Of a stretch of 64,000 nucleotides of DNA, positions 53,711-62,801 are shown one piece after another. Position 1 is the first letter of the stretch, and each line of letters opens with the position of its first letter. Source of the stretch: Castellaniella sp034674885 (GTDB lineage Bacteria; Pseudomonadota; Gammaproteobacteria; Burkholderiales; Burkholderiaceae_B). Where the stretch lies: positions 16,861-80,860 of the forward strand of contig NZ_JAUCDS010000014.1 in NCBI RefSeq assembly GCF_034674885.1. Direction: 5' to 3'. The notes under the pieces were generated by a model. That model was not told the DNA's origin. It saw only the letters and a program-made list of their open reading frames with translations, and searched no databases. Position numbers and translations under genes: made by a program.

Positions 53711-54937
53711 ATGCCGTCCCCCACCGCCCCCGACGACCCCCAGATTGCCCATGATCTGCGCGTGGCCCAGCGGGGCTGCGATGAATTGCTCGTCGCCTCC
53801 GAATTCGCCGCCAAACTGGCTCGCAGCCGAGCCACCGGCGTCCCTTTGCGCATCAAACTCGGCCTGGATCCGACGGCGCCGGACATCCACCTGGGGCATA
53901 CGGTCGTTCTGAATAAAATGCGCCAGCTGCAGGACCTGGGGCATACGGTGATTTTCCTGATCGGCGACTTCACGGCGCAGATCGGCGACCCCAGCGGGCG
54001 CAATGCCACCCGCCCGCCGCTCACCCCGGAACAGATCCGCGAAAACGCCAAGACCTATTACGCCCAGGCCAGCCTGGTGCTGGACCCCGACCGTACGGAA
54101 ATCCGCTACAACTCCGAATGGTGCGACCCGCTGGGTTCGCGCGGGCTGATCCAGCTGGCCTCGCGTTATACGGTGGCCCGCATGATGGAACGCGACGACT
54201 TCACGCGGCGGTTCCGGGGCGGAGTCCCGATTTCGGTGCATGAATTCCTGTATCCGCTGCTGCAGGGCTACGATTCCGTGGCGCTGAAGGCCGATCTGGA
54301 ACTGGGCGGCACGGATCAGAAATTCAATCTGCTGGTGGGCCGCGAACTGCAAAAGGAATACGGCCAGGAACCCCAGTGCGTGCTGACCATGCCCTTGCTC
54401 GAAGGCACTGACGGCGTCGAGAAGATGTCCAAATCCAAGGGCAACTACATCGGCATCACCGAGTCCCCGGATTCCATGTTCGGCAAGCTGATGTCGATCT
54501 CCGACACGCTGATGTGGCGCTATTTCGAATTGCTGTCGTTCCGTTCCATGGAAGACATCGCCAGCCTGCAGGCCGACATTACCGGTGGCCGCAACCCGCG
54601 CGACGCCAAAGTAATGCTGGCGCAGGAAGTCGTCGATCGCTTCCATGGCGCAGGCCACGGCGCGCAGGCTCTGGATCATTTCAATGCGCAGTTCCGCGAT
54701 GGCGCCATCCCCGAAAACCTGCCGGAAGTCACGGCCGGGGCAGCCCCCATGGGCATCCTGAAGGTGTTGCGTGAATCGGGTCTGGCGGCTTCCGCATCCG
54801 AAGCCCAGCGGAACATCGAGCAGGGCGGCGTGCGCATCGATGGTGACCGCATCGAAGACAAATCCTTGCAACTGCCGGCCGGCACATACGTCATGCAGGT
54901 CGGCAAGCGTAAATTTGCCCGGGTCACACTGACCTAG
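53711..54937 (+). CDS. tyrS: Tyrosyl-tRNA synthetase
   Basis: 408 residues of a class I synthetase with the HIGH-like motif GLDPTAPDIHLGHTVVLN and KMSKS in VEKMSKSKGNYIGI, then a C-terminal S4 RNA-binding domain (EQGGVRIDGDRIEDKSLQL). It is the TyrZ-type length (about 400). Followed after 21 bases by the PEBP-family gene. Confidence 0.96.
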   Translation: MPSPTAPDDPQIAHDLRVAQRGCDELLVASEFAAKLARSRATGVPLRIKLGLDPTAPDIHLGHTVVLNKMRQLQDLGHTVIFLIGDFTAQIGDPSGRNATRPPLTPEQIRENAKTYYAQASLVLDPDRTEIRYNSEWCDPLGSRGLIQLASRYTVARMMERDDFTRRFRGGVPISVHEFLYPLLQGYDSVALKADLELGGTDQKFNLLVGRELQKEYGQEPQCVLTMPLLEGTDGVEKMSKSKGNYIGITESPDSMFGKLMSISDTLMWRYFELLSFRSMEDIASLQADITGGRNPRDAKVMLAQEVVDRFHGAGHGAQALDHFNAQFRDGAIPENLPEVTAGAAPMGILKVLRESGLAASASEAQRNIEQGGVRIDGDRIEDKSLQLPAGTYVMQVGKRKFARVTLT

Positions 54938-54958
54938 GCCTGTTTCCCCGGAGGCCCC

Positions 54959-55591
54959 ATGAAACTGCACAGTGAATCTTTCCCCGACCAAGGGGTCATT
55001 CCAGAACGCAACGCCTTCGCGCGCGTCGATCCGCAAAATCATGTGGCCCTGGCCGGCAACAACAACCCCCACCTGGCCTGGTCTGACGTGCCCGATGGGG
55101 TGCGTTCCTTCGCCGTGCTGTGCGTCGATCCCGACGTGCCCAGCAAGCCCGACGACGTCAACCAGGTGGGCCGCGAAGTCCCCGCCGATCTGCCGCGCTG
55201 CGATTTCTATCATTGGGTACTGGTGGATGTCGGGGCCGATGTCCGCAGCCTGGCCGCAGGCAGCTACGCCAGCGGCATCACGCCGCGCGGCAAGGCCGGC
55301 CCGCTTGCCCTGGACGGCACCCGCCAGGGGCTGAACGACTACACCGGCTGGTTTGCCTCGGACCGCGACATGAACGGCGATTACTTCGGCTATGACGGCC
55401 CGTGTCCGCCGTGGAACGACGCCCTGGTCCACCGCTATGTATTTACCGTGTACGCGCTGGACGTCGCCGAACTGGACGTCTCGGGGCGTTTCACCGGTGC
55501 GCAGGCGCTGGCGGCCATGCAGGGGCATGTGCTGGCCAAGGCCTCGATCACGGGTACCTACACGCTGAATCCGCGCCTGCATGCCTTGTGA
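54959..55591 (+). CDS. YbhB/YbcL-family phosphatidylethanolamine-binding-like protein
   Basis: 210 residues of the PEBP fold. The family shows LHSESFPDQGVIPERNAFAR at the N-terminus, NNNPHLAWSDVP, CVDPDVP, FYHWVLVDV and YDGPCPPWNDALVHRYVFTVYAL. Bacterial members are called Raf-kinase-inhibitor-like, but their function is not known. It lies between tyrS and glyA. Confidence 0.9.
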   Translation: MKLHSESFPDQGVIPERNAFARVDPQNHVALAGNNNPHLAWSDVPDGVRSFAVLCVDPDVPSKPDDVNQVGREVPADLPRCDFYHWVLVDVGADVRSLAAGSYASGITPRGKAGPLALDGTRQGLNDYTGWFASDRDMNGDYFGYDGPCPPWNDALVHRYVFTVYALDVAELDVSGRFTGAQALAAMQGHVLAKASITGTYTLNPRLHAL

Positions 55592-55612
55592 TCGAGCGCT
55601 TCGCGCTAGAAT
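55586..55612 (+). promoter_or_regulatory. Candidate promoter of glyA
   Basis: TTGTGA at 55586-55591 overlaps the end of the previous gene, and TAGAAT follows at 55607-55612 with 15 bases between (16 if read one base earlier). The -10 is strong and lies 65 bases before glyA. Confidence 0.45.
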
Positions 55613-55677
55613 GATTTGATTTGCTTGATCGCCCCCGTGGCGCCTAGATTTCCTTTCCATCGTCTTCAGGATCATTC

Positions 55678-56922
55678 ATGTTTGACCGCACCCGTACCCT
55701 TGACAAGGCCGATCCCGCCATCTGGGCCGCCATCCAGCAGGAAAACGTTCGCCAGGAACAGCATATCGAACTCATCGCGTCCGAAAACTACGCCAGCCCG
55801 GCCGTCATGCAGGCCCAGGGTACGCAGCTGACGAACAAATACGCAGAAGGCTATCCCGGGAAACGCTACTACGGCGGTTGTGAATATGTGGACGTGGTCG
55901 AGCAGCTGGCCATCGACCGGGTCAAGGAAATCTTCGGCGCCGAGGCCGCCAACGTGCAGCCCAATTCGGGCTCCCAGGCCAACCAGGGCGTCTATATGGC
56001 GGTCCTGAAGCCCGGCGACCGGGTGCTGGGCATGAGCCTGGCCGAAGGCGGGCACCTGACCCACGGCTCTCCCGTCAATGCCTCGGGCAAACTGTACGAG
56101 TTCCATTCCTATGGCCTGGACGCCAACGAAGTCCTGGATTACGACAAACTGGAAGAACTGGCCCGTACGATCAAACCCAAGCTGATCGTGGGCGGGGCCT
56201 CGGCGTATTCCCTGCGCATCGATTTCGAACGCATGGCCCGCATTGCGCACGACAACGGCGCCCTGTTCATGGTGGACATCGCTCACTATGCCGGCCTGGT
56301 TGCCGGGGGCGAATACCCCAATCCGGTGCCGCATGCCGATTTCGTCACCACGACCACGCACAAATCCCTGCGCGGGCCGCGCGGCGGCGTCATCCTGATG
56401 AAGGCCGAATACGAAAAGATCATCAACTCCGCGATCTTCCCGGGCATCCAGGGCGGGCCGCTGATGCACGTCATCGCCGCCAAGGCCGTGGCCTTTGGCG
56501 AGGCCTTGCAGCCCGAATTCAAGGCCTATGCCGCCCAGGTGGCTGCCAATGCCCGCGTGCTGGCCGACACCCTGGTCAAGCGCGGCCTGCGCATCGTGTC
56601 CGGCCGCACCGAGAGCCACGTCATGCTGGTCGACCTGCGGGCCAAGGGCATCACCGGCAAGGCCGCCGAGGCCGTGCTGGGCGAGGCCCACATCACGGTC
56701 AACAAGAACGCCATCCCCAACGATCCGGAAAAGCCCTTCGTCACCAGCGGCATCCGCCTGGGGACGCCGGCCATGACCACGCGCGGCTTCAAAGAAGCCG
56801 AGGCCGAGCTCACCGGCAACCTGATCGCCGATGTGCTGGACAACCCGAATGACGCAGCCAACGTCGCTCGTGTGCGGGATCAGGTCAATGCCCTGACGGC
56901 GCGCTTGCCCGTCTATCGCTAA
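55678..56922 (+). CDS. glyA: Serine hydroxymethyltransferase
   Basis: GlyA converts serine to glycine with methylenetetrahydrofolate formation. The 414 residues contain HIELIASENYASPAVMQAQG, the PLP lysine in VTTTTHKSLRGPRGG, and GSQANQGVY. The length is usual. It precedes nrdR by 35 bases, a frequent order. Confidence 0.98.
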   Translation: MFDRTRTLDKADPAIWAAIQQENVRQEQHIELIASENYASPAVMQAQGTQLTNKYAEGYPGKRYYGGCEYVDVVEQLAIDRVKEIFGAEAANVQPNSGSQANQGVYMAVLKPGDRVLGMSLAEGGHLTHGSPVNASGKLYEFHSYGLDANEVLDYDKLEELARTIKPKLIVGGASAYSLRIDFERMARIAHDNGALFMVDIAHYAGLVAGGEYPNPVPHADFVTTTTHKSLRGPRGGVILMKAEYEKIINSAIFPGIQGGPLMHVIAAKAVAFGEALQPEFKAYAAQVAANARVLADTLVKRGLRIVSGRTESHVMLVDLRAKGITGKAAEAVLGEAHITVNKNAIPNDPEKPFVTSGIRLGTPAMTTRGFKEAEAELTGNLIADVLDNPNDAANVARVRDQVNALTARLPVYR

Positions 56923-56957
56923 CCACAGGAGGGCGCCTGCGGGCGCCCGATAGGCCG

Positions 56958-57425
56958 ATGAAGTGTCCGTTCTGCAACTGCGCCGATACGCAGGTGGTGG
57001 ATTCACGGGTCTCCGAAGAAGGCGACACGATCCGCCGCCGGCGCCGCTGCACGGCCTGCGACCGGCGCTTCACGACCTACGAACGGGTCGACCTGATGAT
57101 GCCGGCCGTCGTCAAGCGCAATGGCACCCGGACCGACTTCAATCCCGCCAAGCTGCGTTCCAGCATGGCGTTGGCCTTGCGCAAGCGCCCCGTCAGCGCC
57201 CCGGCGCTGGATGCGGCGGTGGTGCGCATCCAGGAACGCCTGCTGACCAGCGGCAAACGCGAGGTCTCCTCCGGTCACGTGGGCGAACTGGTCATGGCCG
57301 AACTGCGCCAGCTCGACCAAGTGGCGTATGTCCGTTTCGCATCGGTCTATCGCAGCTTCGAGGACATTCGCGAATTTGTTCATACCATCGACGAGTTCCG
57401 GGCGCCCGACGATGAGCAGCCCTGA
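56958..57425 (+). CDS. nrdR: Ribonucleotide reductase regulator NrdR
   Basis: NrdR represses ribonucleotide reductase genes in response to ATP/dATP. The 155 residues have an N-terminal zinc ribbon (CPFCNCADTQVVDSR ... CTACDRRF) and an ATP-cone domain (VVKRNGTRTDFNPAKLRSSM). It overlaps ribD by 14 bases. Confidence 0.97.
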   Translation: MKCPFCNCADTQVVDSRVSEEGDTIRRRRRCTACDRRFTTYERVDLMMPAVVKRNGTRTDFNPAKLRSSMALALRKRPVSAPALDAAVVRIQERLLTSGKREVSSGHVGELVMAELRQLDQVAYVRFASVYRSFEDIREFVHTIDEFRAPDDEQP

Positions 57426-58578
57426 CACCGGTGCCCAATCGACCGAAGATCACCGCTGGATGCGGCGGGCGTTGGCGGTGGCCGAACAATCCCTGTATCT
57501 CAGCAGCCCGAATCCCCGGGTCGGCTGCGTGCTGGTGCGCGAAGGCCGCTGGCTGGCAGAGGGCAATACCCAGGAAGCAGGCGGACGCCATGCCGAAGCG
57601 CAGGCCCTGTGGATCGCGCAGCAGCAACAACTGGACATCCAGGGAGCGACGGCCTATGTCACCCTGGAACCCTGCAGCCATCAGGGGCGAACACCACCCT
57701 GCGCGGATGCGCTGATTGCTGCGGGCATCCGCCGCGTGGTGATCGCCTTGCAGGATCCCAACCCCCAGGTGGCAGGGCGCGGCATCGAACGCCTGCGAGC
57801 CGCCGGACTGACGGTGGACGCCGGCCTGATGGCCGAGGATGCCCTGGCGCAGAACCCCGGTTTTTGCGCCCGCATGACGCGCGGCACGCCTTGGTTGTGG
57901 CTGAAGTCCGCAGCGTCTTTCGATGGCCATACGGCTCTGCCGGACGGCCGCTCCCAATGGATCACAGGCGATGCAGCCCGTGCCGATGGGCATGGCTGGC
58001 GCGCCAGGGCCTGCGTGGTGCTGACCGGGATCGGCACGGTCCTGACGGATAACCCGCTGCTGGATGTGCGGGCCGTGCAGACCCCCAGGCAGCCCATCCG
58101 CGCAGTGCTGGATACGCAGTTCATCATTTCGGAACAGGCGCGCCTGTTCAATGGCGATCCCGTGTGGGTCTTCACCTCTCGGGCCGACGCCGGCAAGGCA
58201 GCCCGGCTGGCTGGGCGCAATGTGCGTGTCATCGTGCTGCCTTTGGGTGGCAACGGTGCGCTGGATCTGGATGCCCTGCTGCGCTGGCTGGGTGATCACG
58301 AGATCAACGAGGTCCACGTCGAGGCCGGCGCGCGTCTGCAAGGCGCTCTGGTGGCGGGGGGGTATGTGGATGAATGGGTGGCCTATGTCGCGCCCAGCAT
58401 CATCGGGGCCGGCCAGGGCCTGGCAGCCTTGCCGGCCCCCATTGCATCGCTGGGCCAGGCGTACCGCTATGAATTCCTGGATGCGGTAAAGTTGGGCCCG
58501 GACATGCGCCTGAGGCTGAGGCATCCAGGCCGTTGGCAGGCTCTGCGTGCGGCTTGCGGTTTGCGCGCGCCAGCCTGA
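57412..58578 (+). CDS. ribD: Bifunctional riboflavin deaminase/reductase RibD
   Basis: RibD deaminates and then reduces the pyrimidine intermediate of riboflavin synthesis. From ATG 57412 there are 388 residues: the deaminase domain with zinc ligands HAEAQAL and PCSHQGRTPPC, then the reductase domain (LWLKSAASFDGHTAL, HVEAGARLQGALVAGGYVDEW). The start lies within the end of nrdR. A small GC hairpin follows before ribE. Confidence 0.96.
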   Translation: MSSPDTGAQSTEDHRWMRRALAVAEQSLYLSSPNPRVGCVLVREGRWLAEGNTQEAGGRHAEAQALWIAQQQQLDIQGATAYVTLEPCSHQGRTPPCADALIAAGIRRVVIALQDPNPQVAGRGIERLRAAGLTVDAGLMAEDALAQNPGFCARMTRGTPWLWLKSAASFDGHTALPDGRSQWITGDAARADGHGWRARACVVLTGIGTVLTDNPLLDVRAVQTPRQPIRAVLDTQFIISEQARLFNGDPVWVFTSRADAGKAARLAGRNVRVIVLPLGGNGALDLDALLRWLGDHEINEVHVEAGARLQGALVAGGYVDEWVAYVAPSIIGAGQGLAALPAPIASLGQAYRYEFLDAVKLGPDMRLRLRHPGRWQALRAACGLRAPA

Positions 58579-58649
58579 ATCATCTCGCCCCTGCGGGGCG
58601 ATCCTGCCGCTCCTGGTGGGCGCGGGAAATTTCGATGGATGGAATCATC

Positions 58650-59294
58650 ATGTTTACAGGAATCGTGGCGGCAGTCGGCCGCATCACCGAAGTTCGCCCC
58701 CTGGGCGATCAGGAAGACGCCGGCGTGCGGCTGCTGATCGATGCAGGCGGCCTGCCTCTGCAGGCGACCCGGCTGGGGGATTCGATCGCGATCCAGGGTG
58801 CCTGCATGACGGTGGTCGCCTTGCAGGATGCCGCATTCGAAGTCGATGTTTCGCGCGAAAGCCTGGTGCGCACCTGCGGCCTGGACCGCGAAGGCGAGGT
58901 CAATCTGGAGCACGCCTTGAGGTTGGGCGACAGCCTGGATGGTCATCTGGTAGCTGGCCACGTCGACGGCGTGGGGCAGGTGACGTGTTTCGATGCGGTG
59001 GGCGAATCCACCGAATTGCGCATCATCGTACCTGCGCACCTGTCGAAATACCTGGCATACAAGGGCTCGATCACGGTCAACGGCGTCAGCCTGACCGTGA
59101 ATCGCGTGGACGACCAGGAAGAAGGCACCGAGATATCCATCAATCTGATTCCTCATACGATCCAGGTCACGACCTTGCGCAATCTGCAGGTCGGCTCCCC
59201 CGTCAATCTGGAGATCGATCTGATCGCACGCTATGTCGAGCGCATGGTCGGGACCATGGGCACCACGCTGATGCCGGCACCCACCCTGGCCTGA
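58650..59294 (+). CDS. ribE: Riboflavin synthase, alpha subunit
   Basis: Riboflavin synthase dismutates two lumazine molecules. From ATG 58650 there are 214 residues starting MFTGIVAAVGRITEV, with two lumazine-binding barrels (GACMTVV and the second GVSLTVN). An upstream in-frame ATG at 58635 gives five more residues. No FMN riboswitch is visible before ribD or ribE. It precedes tRNA-Ser, where the rib cluster ends in this window. Confidence 0.95.
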   Translation: MFTGIVAAVGRITEVRPLGDQEDAGVRLLIDAGGLPLQATRLGDSIAIQGACMTVVALQDAAFEVDVSRESLVRTCGLDREGEVNLEHALRLGDSLDGHLVAGHVDGVGQVTCFDAVGESTELRIIVPAHLSKYLAYKGSITVNGVSLTVNRVDDQEEGTEISINLIPHTIQVTTLRNLQVGSPVNLEIDLIARYVERMVGTMGTTLMPAPTLA

Positions 59295-59397
59295 CAGCGC
59301 TGGCCGAGGTGGTCCGGTCGCGGACATTGTGTTGCCTGTTTGACATTCATGCTAGAATGACGGACTTCGCTTGTCGAATCTATCTGGCAGGCGTGCA

Positions 59398-59488
59398 GGA
59401 CAGGTGGCCGAGCGGTTGAAGGCGCACGCCTGGAAAGCGTGTATACGTGAATAGCGTATCGGGGGTTCGAATCCCCCTCTGTCCGCCA
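59398..59488 (+). tRNA. tRNA-Ser (anticodon GGA)
   Basis: A 91-base tRNA including encoded CCA. The acceptor arm pairs GGACAG at the 5' end with CTGTCC, the D arm is GTGGCCGAGCGG, the anticodon arm is CACGC-CTGGAAA-GCGTG with GGA at 59432-59434, a long class II variable arm pairs ATACG with CGTAT, and the T arm has GGGGGTTCGAATCCCCC. It reads serine codons UCC and UCU. Confidence 0.97.
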
Positions 59489-59495
59489 GGATGTA

Positions 59496-59532
59496 AAAGC
59501 CCTTGATTTCGTTGAAATCAAGGGCTTTTTTT
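59496..59532 (+). terminator. Terminator after tRNA-Ser
   Basis: AAAGCCCTTGATTTC and GAAATCAAGGGCTTT form a 15-bp stem around GTT(G), ending in seven T residues, 8 bases after the tRNA CCA. Confidence 0.9.
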
Positions 59533-59599
59533 ATCCCTGGGGCTGCCATGGTGTGTTGTCCTGGGCAGCGCATCGCGCATCAGAAAGGCAGCAGCCTGC

Positions 59600-60013
59600 T
59601 TATTTCGAGTACACCTTGTCGAGATCCGCGAAGCCTTTCATCTCGATGGGGTTGCCGCTCGGATCCAGGAAGAACATGGTCGCCTGTTCGCCGGGTTCGC
59701 CTTCGAAGCGAATGCTGGGGGGAATCACGAAATCCAGGTGTTGGCTGCTGAGGCGCTCGGCCAGCGCCTTCCAGTCCGGCATGGCCATCACGAGCCCGAG
59801 ATGGGGCATCGGCACCATGTGGTTGCCGACGCGGCCTGTATTCGTGACCTGGAACGGTTCGCCAAGATGCAGGGAAATCTGGTGGCCGAAGAAATCGAAG
59901 TCGACCCATGTCTCGGTGCTGCGGCCTTCGCGGCAGCCGAGCAGGGTGCCGTAGAACGTGCGCGCTGCGTTGAGATCATGGACGTGATAGGCGAGATGGA
60001 AGCTGGTCTTCAT
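59600..60013 (-). CDS. VOC (glyoxalase/dioxygenase) family protein
   Basis: 137 residues from ATG 60013. The vicinal-oxygen-chelate fold is clear: FHLAYHVHDLNAARTFYGTLLGC at the N-terminus, with His as a metal ligand, FGHQISLHLG, and the C-terminal FFLDPSGNPIEMKGF with Glu as another ligand. Substrate is unknown. Next to a DUF4262 gene on the same strand, just past tRNA-Ser. Confidence 0.88.
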   Translation of the reverse strand: MKTSFHLAYHVHDLNAARTFYGTLLGCREGRSTETWVDFDFFGHQISLHLGEPFQVTNTGRVGNHMVPMPHLGLVMAMPDWKALAERLSSQHLDFVIPPSIRFEGEPGEQATMFFLDPSGNPIEMKGFADLDKVYSK

Positions 60014-60056
60014 GGGGGACCCTCGAGTCGTTGAGGCGATGGGAGAGAGAAAGGCC

Positions 60057-60551
60057 TTATGCGTGCGCTGTGCCGGGGGGCTGCCACAGCATCTGCTGCG
60101 GGCTTCCGGCCTGGTCGTAGGCCGCGTCATCTGGAAACCGCCCGGCGGCGTCGGCCCAGACGATTTGCAGGACCCGGAGCGAAGCGCCAAAGCGGCTGCT
60201 GGCCTGGGCGACCCGTTGTGTCAGGACGAAAGGTGTCGAGACGTCTCGCAGCATGACCGGGATGCGCACCGCGTCGCCAGGATGCAGGCCATCGGCCAAG
60301 CCGCCGTCCTGATGGCGGCCGTAGGCCACGACGTCGGAAATCACGTCCATGGCCAGGGTGTGATCCAGCGTGCCGGTGATGATCAGTTCAGGTTGCCCGT
60401 CCCGGGCCAGGCCGATGGTGTGCAGGAACCAGGTGGACGGAGCCATGTCGTCGTCGGCCACGACCAGGTGGGTGTAATCGTGCCATTTCAGCTTGTCTTC
60501 CAGAAAGCCCTGCAGCTTGCTGCGGTTTCTGTCCTGTTCCGATTGCGCCAC
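60057..60551 (-). CDS. DUF4262-domain protein
   Basis: 164 residues without signal peptide or membrane span. The signature WFLHTIGLARDGQPELIITG near residue 42 fits DUF4262, a domain of unknown function found in scattered bacteria. It is upstream of the VOC gene by 43 bases on the same strand. A patchy distribution of the family hints at accessory origin, but base composition is like its neighbours. Confidence 0.75.
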   Translation of the reverse strand: MAQSEQDRNRSKLQGFLEDKLKWHDYTHLVVADDDMAPSTWFLHTIGLARDGQPELIITGTLDHTLAMDVISDVVAYGRHQDGGLADGLHPGDAVRIPVMLRDVSTPFVLTQRVAQASSRFGASLRVLQIVWADAAGRFPDDAAYDQAGSPQQMLWQPPGTAHA

Positions 60552-60590
60552 GACGGCCTGCCTGGTCCTGGTTGATGACAGACCGGATTA

Positions 60591-61373
60591 TCAGTCCATT
60601 CCGGGCACGGTGTTGGAAAAGCCGCAGTCCACGTGCAGGATCTCGCCGGTGATCCCGGCGGCCAGGTCCGACAGCAGGAAGGACGCGGCGTTGCCGACGT
60701 CCTCGATGGTGACGTTGCGGCCCAGCGGGGACTGGGATTCCACGTATTTCAGCATGTTGGAAAAGTCGCGGATGCCGCTGGCGGCCAGGGTCTTGATCGG
60801 GCCGGCGGAAATGCCGTTGGCGCGCAGGCCTTTTTTGCCCAGGGACTTGGCCAGATAGCGTACGCTGGCTTCCAGGGATGCCTTGGCCAGGCCCATCATG
60901 TTGTAGTTGGGGATGGCCTTTTCGGCGCCCAGATAGGTCAGGGTCAGCACGGACCCGTTGCGGCCTTCCAGCAGCGGCAGCGCGGCCTTTGCCAGCGCCG
61001 GGAAGCTGTAGGCGGAAATGTCGTGGGCCACGCGGAAGTTCTCACGCGTCATGCCGTCCAGGAAGTCGCCTTCCAGGGCGTCCCGGGGGGCGAAACCGAT
61101 CGAGTGCACCAGGCCGTCCAGGCCGTCCCAGCGCTCGCGCAGGGCGGTGAATGTGGCTTCGATCTGCGCGTCGTCACCCACGTCGCAGGGGATGACGATG
61201 TCGCTGCCCAGGTCCTTGGCAAAGCCGCGTACGCGTTCCTCGAAGCGTTCCCCCACGTAGGTCAGGGCCAGTTCGGCGCCCTGGGCGCGGCAGGCATGCG
61301 CAATGCCGTAGGCGATGGAGCGATTCGAGAGCACCCCGGTGATCAGGATGCGTTTGCCGTTCAGAAAACCCAT
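60591..61373 (-). CDS. fabI: Enoyl-[acyl-carrier-protein] reductase FabI
   Basis: FabI performs the last reduction in each fatty-acid elongation cycle with NADH. The 260 residues contain ITGVLSNRSIAYGIAHACRA and the catalytic Tyr147, Tyr157 and Lys164 in LTYLGAEKAIPNYNMMGLAK. This is the triclosan-target class. It follows mltD on the same strand after 26 bases. Confidence 0.97.
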   Translation of the reverse strand: MGFLNGKRILITGVLSNRSIAYGIAHACRAQGAELALTYVGERFEERVRGFAKDLGSDIVIPCDVGDDAQIEATFTALRERWDGLDGLVHSIGFAPRDALEGDFLDGMTRENFRVAHDISAYSFPALAKAALPLLEGRNGSVLTLTYLGAEKAIPNYNMMGLAKASLEASVRYLAKSLGKKGLRANGISAGPIKTLAASGIRDFSNMLKYVESQSPLGRNVTIEDVGNAASFLLSDLAAGITGEILHVDCGFSNTVPGMD

Positions 61374-61399
61374 GATGTATTGGTCCTATGGATGAATTT

Positions 61400-62794
61400 T
61401 TAGCTTTGCACGTCCGTGCCGGGTACCCGCAGGCGCTGGCCGGTGGACAGGGAGGTGTTCTTCAGGTTGTTCAGCTTGCGCAGGGCGTCTACCGAGGTGT
61501 TGTAGCGGCGAGCCAGCGAATACAGGGTATCGCCCTTGCGGATGGTGTGGGTGCGTACGCTGGGGGCCGGGCTCAGGCGGGCGGTGCGCGTCGGCGCCGC
61601 CTGGGTGGCGGGCGATCGGACCTGACGCAATGACGGCTGCGGGTCCGTATCCGGGCTGTAGGATGCCAGGCGGATGCCGCCGTCGTCGGCAGCAGGCGCT
61701 GCCGGGATCAGCAGGGTGGCGACCGTGGCACGTGTCTGTTTTGAACTGAGGTTGTTGGCCTGGCGCAGCTGGTCCAGGGTGATGCCGTGGGATTTGGCAA
61801 GGGCGGCCAGCGACTGGCCGCGTTTGGGGTGCACGACCTGCCAGGACGACAGCCGACCGGTATAGGTCTTGAGGTTGTCGTTGAATACGTCGACCTTGTC
61901 CAGCGGCAGGTGCAGGGCGGGATTGTGTGCTGCCAGCATCACCGGCCGGTTGTAGGCCGGGTTCAGGGCGCGGAAGTCTTCGAGGGGCATTTCCGCCAGG
62001 GCGGCTGCCACGGCGATGTCCATGTCGCGCGATTTGTGGACGGTCGTGAAGTATGGGCTGTTGCTGACCTTGGGCAGGGTGATGCCGTATTTTTCCGGAC
62101 GGGCGATGATGTTCTTGATGGCCTGCAGCTTGGGGACGTAGTTGCGCGTTTCGTCGGGCATGTCCAGCTGGGTGTAGATCGGTTCCTTGTCCTGGTTGGC
62201 GGCCTTGTCCATGGCGCGTTTGACGGCGCCTTCACCCCAGTTGTAGGACGCCAGCGCCAGGTACCAGTCGCCCTGGAAATCGTACAGATAGCTGAGATAG
62301 TCCAGCGCGGCCTGGGTGGAGGCCACCGGGTCGCGGCGCTGGTCGCGCCACCAGTCCTGCTGCAGCTTGTAGTGCAGGCCGGTGCTGGGGATGAACTGCC
62401 ACAGGCCCGAGGCCTGGGATCGCGACAGGGCGTTGGGATCGTAGGCCGATTCCACGAAAGGCAGCAGGGCCAGTTCCGTGGGCAGGCCGCGTCGGTTCAG
62501 TTCGTCGACGATGTAATACAGGTATTTCCCGGCGCGCTGGCTCATGAGCAGGACCGACTGGGGATGGGCCGCGTAGTAGTCGGTCCAGTAGTCGACGCGT
62601 TCGCCGTGCAGGTTGGGGATGGAGAACCCGCGCCGGACTCGGTCCCACATGTCGCGGGGCGGGTGGGTCAGATCGACGGTGCGGGATGTGTCTTCTGCCA
62701 CGTAGGCCTGACGTCGATCGGTGGATGATTTCTGGGTAGCGCAGCCAGCCAGCAGGACCAGGATCAGCGGCAGTATCAGTCGCAGGATTTTCAT
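61400..62794 (-). CDS. mltD: Membrane-bound lytic murein transglycosylase MltD
   Basis: A lytic transglycosylase that cleaves glycan strands. From ATG 62794 there are 464 residues: a lipobox LLAGC (Cys about 18), the SLT domain with the catalytic Glu in ELALLPFVESAYDPNA, and two C-terminal LysM domains (QVVHPKRGQSLAALAKSHG and THTIRKGDTLYSLARRYN). It overlaps neither neighbour and is seven bases after gloB. Confidence 0.93.
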   Translation of the reverse strand: MKILRLILPLILVLLAGCATQKSSTDRRQAYVAEDTSRTVDLTHPPRDMWDRVRRGFSIPNLHGERVDYWTDYYAAHPQSVLLMSQRAGKYLYYIVDELNRRGLPTELALLPFVESAYDPNALSRSQASGLWQFIPSTGLHYKLQQDWWRDQRRDPVASTQAALDYLSYLYDFQGDWYLALASYNWGEGAVKRAMDKAANQDKEPIYTQLDMPDETRNYVPKLQAIKNIIARPEKYGITLPKVSNSPYFTTVHKSRDMDIAVAAALAEMPLEDFRALNPAYNRPVMLAAHNPALHLPLDKVDVFNDNLKTYTGRLSSWQVVHPKRGQSLAALAKSHGITLDQLRQANNLSSKQTRATVATLLIPAAPAADDGGIRLASYSPDTDPQPSLRQVRSPATQAAPTRTARLSPAPSVRTHTIRKGDTLYSLARRYNTSVDALRKLNNLKNTSLSTGQRLRVPGTDVQS

Positions 62795-62801
62795 GAGCAG
62801 A

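Noticed and set aside
53702..55675. Long open frame antisense to tyrS and the PEBP gene
   Set aside because: Shadow of two firmly identified genes.
58579..58649. FMN riboswitch before ribE
   Set aside because: Only a small GC hairpin is present; the conserved RFN-element segments are absent.
59489..62800. Integration scar (copy of the tRNA-Ser 3' end) downstream of the tRNA
   Set aside because: I saw no repeat of the T-arm and acceptor sequence by eye and no integrase gene; a computer search would be decisive.
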